A DNA stretch of 64,000 bases from Brachionus manjavacas. Taxonomy: Eukaryota; Rotifera; Eurotatoria; Ploima; Brachionidae. Positions within the stretch are counted from its first letter, which is position 1, and the number at the start of each line of letters is the position of its first letter. The stretch lies in NCBI GenBank assembly GCA_019054805.1, contig JAHQIY010000017.1, forward strand, positions 124,001 through 188,000, read 5' to 3'. Of the stretch, positions 1-10,533 are shown piece after piece. The position numbers and the translations under genes were made by a program. The notes under the pieces are model-generated. The model did no database searches, was not told the DNA's origin, and saw nothing but the letters and a program-made list of their open reading frames with translations.

Positions 1-254
1 ATTATTTCTTCTTATCAAATAATTGTTGTTAATCATTCATTGTTCCGTATCCATTGATAATCATGAAAAAACCGAACTGAGAATTAACTTCCATTTGTAT
101 CATTTTTATAATATGTTTATGTAATAAACTTCATTAACTTATGGAATATCAATTGCTGATACTAAAATTTAAATTATTATTTTTCCCATTAACCCATTAA
201 CTCATCAAATAATTATCGATTAAATGTGATAAAAATTATTGTATTTTGTAGCAC
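1..254. other. AT-rich DNA, nothing recognised
   Basis: No open frame, RNA gene or clear repeat seen on either strand. Confidence 0.5.
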
Positions 255-620
255 GATATCGAGAGCGAGAAAAAAAATGCAAATATAACTATGATACCTT
301 AAAAAATCATCTCATTTACAAGATTCATCAAATTATAGATCAATTGGTATGACAATTTGTTTTGGAAAGGCGCTTGAACCCATAATTTATCTAAGATTAT
401 ATAGTTTTTAAGAGTTTAGATGTTCGATGTTCTTTTAAAAAATATAAAAAGGAATATAATAAGGGAAATGCTAACCTAAAAATCTATGGAAATAAAATCA
501 TTAGATAAAAAGAGACAAAGTTTCTTGGTATAAAATTTGATTCTAATTTAAATTTTAATTTGATGATAGATGAAATTAAATAAAATTGTTATTTAGGTTA
601 TAATTTAATAAAGATTTTTT
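255..620 (+). mobile_element. Decayed non-LTR retrotransposon RT fragment
   Basis: Broken frames translate to reverse-transcriptase motifs of the jockey-like group: ITMIP followed by DSSNYRSIGMT (RT motif 1-2 region) near 282-370, and KFLGIKFDSNLNF (typical of the RT C-terminal part) near 515-560. The same motifs occur in a longer relic at 50050-50840, so the two are probably copies of one family. Frameshifts and stops show it is dead. The clade assignment is an inference from motif spacing. Confidence 0.7.
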
Positions 621-999
621 GGACTTTTTGGGTTGAGTGTGAGATATTTCAGGGCAAGATTGAGTTATTCTGTACCATTAGTTGTCAATATAAAGAAGGT
701 TTCAAATAAAGATTTATCGAATAGCCGACTCGATTGTGCAATTGCCACCTTACTGTTTCTTCTTTCTTTCCTGATCTGTTCAATTCTTTCATTAATTAAC
801 AATTCTTTCAGAAAATAACTTTCATTAATTTCTCATGCTATTTTAATCTTCTTCTATATCATATATTAACTAGTTTAATTTGATCCTTAAGATAATATTT
901 GTAGAAACTATTTACGGTCTGTTTTCTTTTTTTAGAAATTGAGTTTTTGTTAAAATGCATCAAACGAAAGTCTAAAAAGAAGAAACAAAAAATAATTCA

Positions 1000-1208
1000 A
1001 AGTTGGGCAGAGTAGGTAAAATTTTCGAAATAGATGAATCTATGTTCCCCAATGTCAAACATTTGAAGGGTGAAAAATTAATTTTAATTATCATTAATTT
1101 TTATTATTTATGTTTTAAGGCAAAGATTTAAGTAGAGAGCGCATTTGGGTATTCGGGATTGTTGAAAGGGTAATACCAGGTCAATCAGATCAGAGCAAAT
1201 GCTATTTC
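1000..1208 (+). pseudogene. Merlin/ISXO2-like DDE transposase fragment with an intron
   Basis: The reading frame gives VGKIFEIDESMF, the segment around the first catalytic Asp of ISXO2/Merlin transposases, then WVFGIVERV, the next conserved block. They join in frame across a 50-bp GT/AG intron at 1070-1119. The frame closes with TAA right after 1208. N- and C-terminal parts and terminal inverted repeats were not found, so this is a remnant. The assignment rests on two family motifs in the correct order and spacing. Confidence 0.65.
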
Positions 1209-1540
1209 TAAAGCTCTTTCAAATTAAAAAAAACAAAAAAAATTATTAACTTTAATTGTTTATTTTTATTTCAGTTTCGAGAATAAGGCATTCTATTAAA
1301 TAGCTTTATTCAATTTGTTCACATAATCTAAAAATTGTTCACCAAATTCTATTTTGGTTCACCTTAACGTGAACCAAAGAAAATCGGTGAGCTAATAGTT
1401 CACAAAACCTGAGAACATGAATTTTTCGCATAACCGACTAGACCGACTAATTTTACTTCAACGATTGAATATAAATTTTAATCTAAACGAATTATTTATC
1501 TTTTTTTTCTTTCTAATTTTTTTTCAAATATTTTTATTCT

Positions 1541-1579
1541 AAAGGAGCATAAGCTCGGTACATATAAACAAATAAATAA
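1541..1579 (+). repeat. Dispersed repeat end with AAACAAATAAATA tail
   Basis: About 38 bp here (GGAGCATAAGC..., then an AAACAAATAAATA tail) recurs in opposite orientation at 41303-41340 with only a few differences. Possibly the 3' end of a retroelement family. Confidence 0.4.
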
Positions 1580-2377
1580 TTTAAAAGTTAAAAAAAGAAT
1601 TTTCAATTTTATTTTTTTCAAATTTCCAAATAAAAATTAAACTCATTCTATTTCACTAAAGAGTTTATTTTCAAATATGAAAATGCTTGCAATATTAACT
1701 TAAAATTATGTTTTTTTTGAAGCTGAAAAAAAATATTTGAAACATCGCACTTTTTCAATTTTATTTCAACATTGGATAAATCAAACACAAAAAATTAAAC
1801 CAACTTATTTTGCATTTTTTTTTTTTGAATCTGAAGTAGCTTTATCTCGACACAGAAAAATAAATAAATAATAGCTAAGAATGTTAGTTATCAAAGGAAA
1901 ACATGAGTTTATTTTAAGGTTTAAAATAATTTATTTTTAAACGCCTTGTAATTAGATTCGATTGAACTTACAAAAATCTTTTTCTTGAAGAACCTAAAGT
2001 AATATTTGCATCAAGCTGAAAACCGTATTGACAACATGTAAAAAACTTTTTACGTGCCTGGAAACAAAATATATCTGAAAAACATAGCATCAGTCTGTAT
2101 TTCATTTTCATCTCTAATCTCCCTTCCTGATTTTTCCTAATTTTTTTTAAATCTGAAATTATCAAAATTTTTGCCGATTAAAAAAATACTAAAATTTTAA
2201 TTTACGACAATTCTTCTTGAGTAATAAAAACTAAAATTCAGTTTTTTTTTAAAGTTTATTTTTTATCTAGAAATAATTAATTACACTCAAAAGTTTGCGA
2301 GATCTTTTTAGACTTTAGTTTTGAATCTAAATAAAAAATTATTTATTTTAAAATTATTTATTCTGCTCCATTTTGTT
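1580..2377. other. AT-rich intergenic DNA, nothing recognised
   Basis: Short frames only; homopolymer A and T runs. It forms the 3' flank of the GPCR gene on the minus strand. Confidence 0.5.
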
Positions 2378-3984
2378 TTACCTTTTGGCTAATTTACAAA
2401 TATTTCCATTGAAAAATAAATAAATAAATGGATTGGCACATGAGTTCAATTGAAAGAGCATATTAGTCGAAATTGTGATATAAACTTTAAGGAAAAAAAA
2501 TCAGTTAATTAAATTTAAAATTTTTTTATTTTCTTCTTACCTAAAGTTTTTGTAAATAGACTAGAGTGATTGTGTGCAGATAAACCGAGTAAAAAGTGAG
2601 TAAATGTACAAATATAAAATGGCAGCGAGCACATTACATAGGTTATTACCACAGTGAGAGTTAATTTTAGAGTTTTGATTTTCGATTTGGTCAGCGCCTT
2701 TCCACTAAATGTTTGTCTAATTGGAAAGTTGTTCTTAAAACTCTTACTGTAAACACTGTTCTTATCCAATCTCATGGAGTATTTCTCCGAGTCGGACAAT
2801 GTCTCTTTTCGCTTCAGCATCAGCCTCATTTCGTATTCTTTGGGCAAAGTTTGCGTGTTCGCCGAAAAATTACCTGTTTTACTAAATTTAATGTTTTTTC
2901 CACTCTTTTTTGTCGATGTGTACAAAATTTTGTGTCTAATGCCTTTGTTAAATCGGCTCCTTATCCACCAAAGAAAGCCAAGTTTTTGGTCTTGAAAGAT
3001 AGAATTATCGCTGTCATGCTTGAGTTCTGTGATCAGTCCATTCTGAGTGTTAAGACTATTCTCTTGGTTGAGCTGATTTATTTCGGTAGCAGTCTTGGAG
3101 CTTTCACGCTCAAATCTTATCGATGCGTGTTTATGTTTAATGTTCTTGGACACGGTCATAAATATCCGCGAGTACAAAAATGTCAATACAAACAACGGAA
3201 TTAGGAATTGGGTTGACATGTGGAATAGGAGATAGAGTCCTTCATGTTTTTTAGACAACCATTTTACCGAGCAAGTCTCTACTGTGTAATCTTGGACAGA
3301 CATGTGCTGAATTTTGAACAAAAACAGTTGTGGTGAAGATACCATAGCGGCGAGTATCCATGAGAAAAAAACAGGTACAAGAGCATGACGATAATTCCAC
3401 GAGCAGCTCTTTATGGGCCAGCAGATACACTTGAACCGATCATAAGCCATAACTATCAACAAAAAAGTTGAAGCGTACACAGAAAATACCTTTTGTTTTA
3501 AATAAAATTAAAAATATTATGTTTTCAAAGTTTATTAAATTTTCAAAGTTTTTACTTGTGAAAAAGCAACAAATTTACACAAAAAATGAGAATGGTTGAA
3601 AACTACTGATTGTCGCCAAATTAGCTGTGGTAGTATGCTCATAAATGCGACATTGAAATCAGCAATAGATAAATGAATGATATAGAATGACATGCGGGAT
3701 ATGTTTTTGTTCAACTTGAACCAGCGTGCTCGTTTTGGTGACATGTTTCGATAGAGCAAAATAATCAGAATAACTATTAAATTTCCGAGTACTGTCAAGA
3801 GAAACAAGCTCGATAGCAGCAACACTTCAATTTTGGTCAATAGTGAACTGTTTAATTGAAATGGTTGGCTTGAATTTGAATTATTTAATGATACATTTGA
3901 ATTTTCAATATTTGCTTGATCACTGTAATTAGGCAACATGTTTTCTTGATAGGAAGTCATTTTGGAATAGAACAATCTATTCAC
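2378..3984 (-). CDS. Rhodopsin-family neuropeptide GPCR (vasopressin/CCAP/GnRH-receptor-like)
   Basis: Three exons, 3984-3556, 3489-2541 and 2484-2378, join in frame to a 494-residue protein with GT/AG introns of 66 and 56 bp. The extracellular N-terminus is Asn-rich with several N-glycosylation sequons. TM1 (about residues 54-78) has GNLIV, TM2 has LSIADF, TM3 begins near Cys136, and the DRY position reads DRF after YASTFLLIVMAY. The third cytoplasmic loop is long, about 150 polar residues. TM6 has CSLPFYICT in place of CWxP, and TM7 on the small third exon has NSCANPFIY (NPxxY). The TM2-TM3 segment HLSIADFNVAFMSILPQLIW most resembles vasopressin/oxytocin, CCAP and related peptide receptors; the ligand cannot be named. 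The frame stops just after the start of helix 8, so the C-tail is very short. The last AAAAG/GTAAAA could instead be a splice donor to a further exon. Confidence 0.88.
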
Positions 3985-6561
3985 AATTTAGGGCATAAAT
4001 TGATAAAAGCCTGAAGGATTTAATTAAATCTAATAAAATCATATTGTTTATGTGATTTATTTTAAAATGGCGAGAATAATTCAAGAGACTTCAATAGGCG
4101 TAATTATAAGCTGGAAAAAAAATTTTAAATAATTTTTTTTGTACGCAAAATATCCAAAAAATATCACATTTTATTCTTTAATTAAATCACTAATTTACAT
4201 GAGTCTTTATTAATGCTCTAAATTATAGTTTCCATTTTTTGTAAATCAATGATTTGAAAAGAAATGAAATGAGTATTGGTAAAACATTGAATTAAAACTT
4301 ATCAATTCGGTGCCTAGACCCATGGGATTTTCTTAGCAACAATTTGAAATTTAATTCAAAAAATGATAAAGTATCTAAAATGAAGATCTATTTAAAATTT
4401 TGAACTGAAATTCGATGGTGAAAATGTCTGTTTTGTGTTTTTAAACCGACCTTTTTCCTCGCTGGTCTTTAACAAATGGAATACTTAACTTTACATAGTT
4501 TGTGATATAAATCAAGCCTTCTGCTAAAAATTTAATTTTTCTTTAAAAGATGTAAATTTTCTCAATGAAAAAAAAATTCCTTTTTGAAGAAGACTACTAG
4601 AAAATAATGAGCTGTTGCTTAATTCAAATTAAAATACAAAATTTATTAAGTATTCGAATGTGCCTTGATGATTTTTTAATTAATAATTTCGACACTATAA
4701 AATTTAGTTCAATTTTTAAAAATTCAGATCTTATCAAGAGACAATTTTGGAATTAAATGTCTAATGAAACAAATTCTTAATTAAAATTATCTAAACACTA
4801 ATTATTTCAGGATAATTCCTAAATTTTTGCAATTTAAATAAATCTTTTTCTTATTAAATTATATTAATAATCAAATTATCTAGGGATATTAAATAGCTTA
4901 ATTGAATTGAAGTAATGATTCTATTTTGATATCAAATTGCTTGAAATTTTAGTTCCAATACATTCTAAATTTATTGCCTAAAACTGAATTTGATTTCAAT
5001 AAAGGCCTGAATTGAATGCTTTTTTTTTCACTTAAGAATAAAAAAAAAAGAAGTTAAATCACACAGCCTTATTATCTAAAAAGAAAAAGAATCTGACAAA
5101 ATTGAATATTCAAAATTCAGTCGGTTTGATAAGGTTGCCAAATTAAAAAAATCAATATTTTTTTTTACTCGAAAAAAAAATTGATAATTTATCAAAGCTT
5201 TTAAACAATATCTTACCTTTTAACAAATTAAAGTCATTGAAAAAAAAATTGCTTAAACTAAAAAATTATAACACATGAACGCTTCTGTTCACCTTTAAAA
5301 AAATTTAGTTTTTTTTTTTTTGATTAACTAAATCTGAGGAAATAAAATATTTATTAAATAATAAATTATAAAACCAATTCATTTGTAAAAATGAACAGAT
5401 TATTATAGTGGCATTGAATTTGACCATTAAAATGATGATTTAAAAATTGTTATCTAAACATTTGAATGATTTATGGTACTAGAGGTGGTTTACCTTTTCA
5501 ACTTAATTTTATTCATTTTTTTTCAATTTATCATGTCATAAGCAAAAGTATCTATTTTTTCTAATTAGTCTGGTGTAAATATTTAGAAGTATGCCTTTTA
5601 AGGTTCTAATTAGATCTACGTGCCCTTCGAAAAAATGGTAAAATTAATAATTATTCTAATTCAAGTGTGTACATAAACGAAATACTTAAACTGATTAGTT
5701 CTTGATGAAAAAACAAATTTACTTTATTAAGGTCTTAATATTATTTTTTAATATTCAATAATGGCACTTTATTAATCGAATAAAACATCAATCAAACCCT
5801 AATGGCGTAGCTTCGGAATAGATAATAGAATTTTTATCTGAAACTTGACATTGTTTTACAAAGTTTTATCTCTTTTTTTATTTTATAATTTCAAGATAAC
5901 AACTCGCTTATATAACAAGCAAGCTTCTATTTTTCGAAATACCCGGACTGCTTTAATTATTCTAGAATTAGAAAAAGACAATTAGTGCTTTTTTTTTTAT
6001 CAAATTTTTAATCTAATGGCAAATATTTAAATTTAATTGGAAATTTTATTAAATTTATAAAAATAGCTTTTGAGCAAATTCCTTTTTAACTTTATTTTTT
6101 AAATTAATGGAATTCCGTTTAGCCTACGATTAATTAAATATTTGCTCATAATCTCTTACGTATTTCTAAGCACGCTGTTCTTTTTGGAAAAAATTCTCAA
6201 TTTGGAGTTGATAAACCAAATAATATGAAAATTCAACTCATCAATCGAACAGTTACTCAGTTTAGAATTAGTTTCAATCAAATCTAAAATGCTATTAATT
6301 TCTGAATTTAATAATAAAAAAAAACATGTAATCTCTCTCTATCGCTTTTTCAAATAGAAAATATTTTCCAAACGATTGTTTATTCTATCAAACTAAATAT
6401 ATAATTCTTTTTATATTTAAGTTTTGAATACTTTCCGGCTTTGAAATGAAATTGCTTAAAAAAACTGATAAATTTAGATTTGTTTGAGTCAATATTTGAC
6501 GATCAATTAATCATCTAGGCCACAATTTGCGAAGACAAATTGCTTGCCTAGGTCTTAATTG
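3985..6561. other. Long AT-rich intergenic region, nothing recognised
   Basis: No frame with protein-like composition, no tRNA and no clear repeat seen. It separates the divergent GPCR and orphan gene and may hold regulatory DNA for both. Confidence 0.5.
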
Positions 6562-6575
6562 GTTGCCATAGCAAC
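6562..6575. promoter_or_regulatory. X-box (RFX-type binding site)
   Basis: GTTGCCATAGCAAC fits the RFX X-box consensus RYYNYYATRRNRAC at every position and is an almost perfect palindrome. It lies 111 bp before the start codon at 6686, within the usual distance for X-boxes of animal ciliary genes. That it acts here is an inference. Confidence 0.6.
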
Positions 6576-6685
6576 TCAAATGATCTTTATTCGAAATAAA
6601 ATCAAAAGCATCCCAAGTGCTAAAAATTGATGTATTTATTTGGAATTAGTTTTTTTTTAGTTTAATAAAAGCTTCATGTCTAAAC

Positions 6686-7729
6686 ATGCTAGACTTAGGT
6701 GAAAAACAAGATTCAATTAAAGCAGTCGAAGAGATCGATACTTTAAAACAATTCATATCTAAATCAAATCAATCAATAAGCTCTTTAGTGAATATGTTCG
6801 ATTACTTAAATGATGGTAGGATTAAATTAAATTTGATTTAAATAAACAATGCTAATGATATCTCATCTAGATTCAGTGATTATCAAAAATGTAAAGCCTT
6901 TAGAATCAAAAACTAAGAAAATTTCTAAGAGTCAAACGGAGCACTTGGCTATTGATCAAGACGATGAACTAGAAAATGTAATTGAACTTTTTTTTGCTGT
7001 CCACGATGAAATATTTTGACTTTTTCCTGGATGTCATCTAGGAAACTTTGATCAAAAATATAAGCTAGCTTTCGGTGTATTTATAAAGAAAATTATTGCT
7101 CATTTAATTAGTCATCAAATGTAGGCCGTAAAATATTTACTTATAATTTACAACAAAAATTTGATAATATTTATTTAATAATTTTGACAATAAAAAATAA
7201 AAAGATTGATCTGGAAAAAGTTGAGTGCAAAATGAACGGATTTTGGCACAACAAAGACGTGAGCTCGTTTGTCAAGGTATTTAATTCTCATTTTCTTTGA
7301 TTTACTTCTTATCTTGATTATTTGTAAAAGTTTGACAATTTTGTGACAAGTTTATCTGATTACTGTGTATCGAGCGACAAGGAGATCGATTTGTTTGTTA
7401 ACCAGAGATCTTATTCGCCGTCAACATGCAGCAATCAGGATAACCTGATAGAAATGGAAAAAATGTCTATGGAGGAAGTTGATCTAAAATTGATAAGCAA
7501 CAATTTTCAACATCCAGGTCTATTAATGGGCCAAATAGAAAATTTCAAGGAGAAAAAAGAATTGTTCACTGCACTCAATTTGGTTAAATGTGAACCACAC
7601 GCTGATACAGCTCAAATGACAAGTGATTATGTTGAAGAATTTTTTTTGGATCCGACTCATGATTATTCAAGATATTCGGCTTCTTCCAGATATGAATTAA
7701 ATAAAAATTTTAATTCAACAAATCAATAA
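6686..7729 (+). CDS. Orphan protein, four exons, X-box in promoter
   Basis: Exons 6686-6815, 6871-6977, 7205-7276 and 7331-7729 join in frame to 235 residues with GT/AG introns of 55, 227 and 54 bp. An ATG at 6676 is out of frame and closes after eight codons, so 6686 is chosen. The product is soluble, acidic and polar with no signal peptide or membrane segment. The N-terminal 45 residues look helical or coiled-coil (heptad-like I/L/V spacing). The middle is Lys/Ser-rich and the C-terminus holds Glu-rich helices and Tyr/Ser-rich ends. I recognise no domain. The X-box upstream suggests expression in ciliated cells, hence a possible ciliary or basal-body role; this is inference only. The long second intron could hide an extra exon, but no frame-keeping one was found. 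Confidence 0.65.
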
Positions 7730-7927
7730 TTTTCTTGTTGTAGGTTATAAATTATAATAAAGCATTTTAGTAAATGGAAAATTTCTAGTGACTTTTTGTC
7801 TTAAGTTGACAAGAAACATTGATCGGAAACTTCAACATTTAAAGAGTAATGATCAATAATTTATTTAATTTTAAAATAAAAATTTAACTAAAAAGCAAAA
7901 TTAAACATTTATTTTTCGTATATGTGG

Positions 7928-8000
7928 GCCCCCATAGCGCAGTGGATAGCGCGATGGACTTCTAATCCATAGGTCGAGGGTTCGATCCCCTCTGGGGGTG
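7928..8000 (+). tRNA. tRNA-Arg (anticodon TCT)
   Basis: A 73-nt cloverleaf with a 7-bp acceptor stem (G-U at the end), D arm TAGCGCAGTGG, anticodon loop CTTCTAA (TCT, reads AGA) and T arm GGGTTCGATCCCC. No intron. The identical gene lies inverted at 10461-10533. Confidence 0.95.
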
Positions 8001-8654
8001 ATTTTTTTTGGAAAATTGAAGTCTATGATCAAATGTAAATTTCAAATCAAAATTTTTAGTTTATGATTCAAAAAAAAGGCATTTTTTATCAATTTTTTTG
8101 AATATTAAATTTGTAAACTTCTTTACACATGTTTTGTTTAATCTTTAATTAGAAAGATATTTATACGAATTTTTATATGAAGTAAAATAAAATTTAAATC
8201 AATATTTTGAAATTTTGCAATACAAAATTTAACTTTGTTTCGCTGTAAATATCATTTAAAGCCATAATTTGGATTTTTAAATGTGTATTTTAAATTTGTC
8301 TTTAAAATTTTCAAATAAATAATTAATGGAAATCAATTTAAGATCAATTGGAAAAAAAAAGTTTTTTTTTTATTTAATTAAGATAAAAAACATTTTGTGT
8401 TTAATTAAAAAATATTTTAAAAATGCTTTTTTCATCATTTTTATAAAGATTTTAATCTACTGAATTTTGATCATGTGATCATGATCATAAACTTCAAGTT
8501 GCCATTTTTTTTTTGTATAATTTTAGAAAATGAAAATAAATCTGGTTTATTGCTTCAATCTTCTTTAACGCATAAAAAAATTTTTTGAACCAACAAAGTC
8601 AATTTGTCTAATAAAAAAAGATTTTAGTTGTAATAAAATAATAATTAATAGTAT
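8001..8654. other. AT-rich intergenic DNA, nothing recognised
   Basis: Lies between the tRNA and the 3' end of the SLC7 gene. Only T/A runs and a short TGATCATGTGATCATGATCA palindromic stretch near 8468 were seen. Confidence 0.5.
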
Positions 8655-10266
8655 TTAAGAAAAAAAAAGCTTACTAGATAATTCTGCTATTACTATCGGT
8701 TTTGTCTTCCATTTAATGCAAACAAAATAGACCGGTATTCCCGTTGAAACAAACAAAAAACTCTTCAAAACTTCTTTGGGATTTTGGATTAACGTCAACA
8801 AGAGCAAAAAAAAGCACACGAATAAGAAAATAATGGGAAATATAAGATTAACCTTAAATTAAAAGCTTAGAACTTAAATTCAAAAAAGTAAAGGGTACTT
8901 TGATAGGTCGTAGGGCATTTGGTCTGCGATATCGAAAATAAAAAATTGAACTGAGTGATAGCGAAATGAACAATATTTCGGTAAATGCGCCATACAATAT
9001 CAACGATTCCAAGTCTTCCATGAACAAAATTACAATTGACATAAAAGCTTGCAACATGATACATGTAATGGGTGTAAAATTTCTGATGCATATTAGGGCG
9101 AAAAATTGCGGCAAATTTCCATCTCTTGCCGAAGCATAATAAGCTCTTAGGAAAACTAGTTAAAAAATGTAATAATTTGAAAAAGTTACTAATAATATTT
9201 ACCTTGAAGCGCCCAAAATGCACCCACTTAGAGCTCCAAATGTAGAAAATGAAATAAAGAGTGGAGTAAGCCAAACGTATTGATTAAAAATCTTTCTGCT
9301 AAAAGTCTTTGAAAAAAATAAATAAATAAATTTAAATATTTAATTGTTGTTTTGGATTTATGAAATCAAATACCAGAGCAACTGCTTCGGTGCTTAGAAT
9401 TTCATTCGGAGTCAACACAAGGAAATAAGATATATTTGTTATTAGATAAATAAAAGTTATTAGCGGAATTGAAATAATAAGCGCACGCGGAAGATTTCTT
9501 AAAATAGAAAAAAAATTAATTAAAATTTAGAATTAAAATTTAGAATTAAAAAACACTTTTCGGGTTCTTTCATTTCTTCGGTCAAAAAATTCAGACAATT
9601 CCATCCTGAATAAGCAAATAGACCATTATAAAACGCCATTCCAATTCCGTTTAGCTTAAAATCTTGCGGAAACCATTCATTTAGCACCTTTGCTTTTATG
9701 GCATCGCTTTTTTTGGCCAAATTATAGGCACCCATAGAAATTATGATAAGTAATGCGCATATTTTGGTGATTGTAAAAGCTGCTTGAATTTTGCTAACCA
9801 ATTTTATTTTGTACATATTCAGCACACTAAGGAGTACAATTGTCATGGCGGCAATGACTCGAACTAAGATTCTGGGGGCCTCGCAATCTTCATAAAATAT
9901 TCTCAAGATGTAGACGGACACAGTTATGCCAAAAACGGCAGTAATGCATGGAAATATGACAAAAACAATCATGTATGTGTACAAAAAAGATGCTAATCTT
10001 CCATATGACTCATTGATATAAGCATAGTCACCACCACTTGTTTGAATCAAAGTTCCCAGTTCAGTATAGCAATATGCACCGACTAGGGTCAAAAGACCGG
10101 ACATAGCCCATACTAGTAAGGAGACAATGGGAGAGCCGGAATTTTCTAGGACTCCTTTGCTAGTAATGAAAATGCCACTTCCGATTATGTTGCCGATTAT
10201 TAAGGTACATGCTGTAAAAAAATTGATACCTTTTTTGAGTTTTATTGGGGACAATTCTACAGCCAT
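8655..10266 (-). CDS. SLC7 family amino-acid transporter (LAT light-chain type)
   Basis: Five exons, 10266-9557, 9497-9374, 9306-9203, 9145-8899 and 8852-8655, join in frame to 460 residues, close to the usual length for heteromeric amino-acid transporter light chains. Such proteins exchange amino acids across the plasma membrane, normally disulfide-linked to an SLC3 heavy chain. TM1 carries IIGNIIGSGIFIT, the conserved substrate-binding GSGIF loop. TM2 has ELGTLIQTSGGDYAYI. TM6 follows with FAYSGWNCLNFLTEEMKEPEK, then the NLPRAL motif that opens TM7, and RPIKV precedes the last two helices. About 12 membrane helices are expected. The start MAVELSPIKLKKGINF fits family N-termini. Which member (LAT, y+LAT, b0,+AT) cannot be told by eye. 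It sits between two inverted tRNA-Arg genes. Confidence 0.93.
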
Positions 10267-10460
10267 CGATTCTTTAAAAAAAATATTTAATTATTCAGCT
10301 TAAAATTATGAATATTTTTATTATTAGAATAAATTTTATTCGGATTCGGACTGGAAAAATTTAAGCGTCTGCAAAGGATAAAATAAAACGTGCCTCTAAA
10401 ACCTAGGTTAATAAATTCAAATTTAGAGAATATATTTATTTTAGAGAAGATAAAAAATTT

Positions 10461-10533
10461 CACCCCCAGAGGGGATCGAACCCTCGACCTATGGATTAGA
10501 AGTCCATCGCGCTATCCACTGCGCTATGGGGGC
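10461..10533 (-). tRNA. tRNA-Arg (anticodon TCT), second copy
   Basis: The same 73-nt sequence as the gene at 7928-8000, on the opposite strand and fully base-paired. The A and B boxes are intact. Confidence 0.95.
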
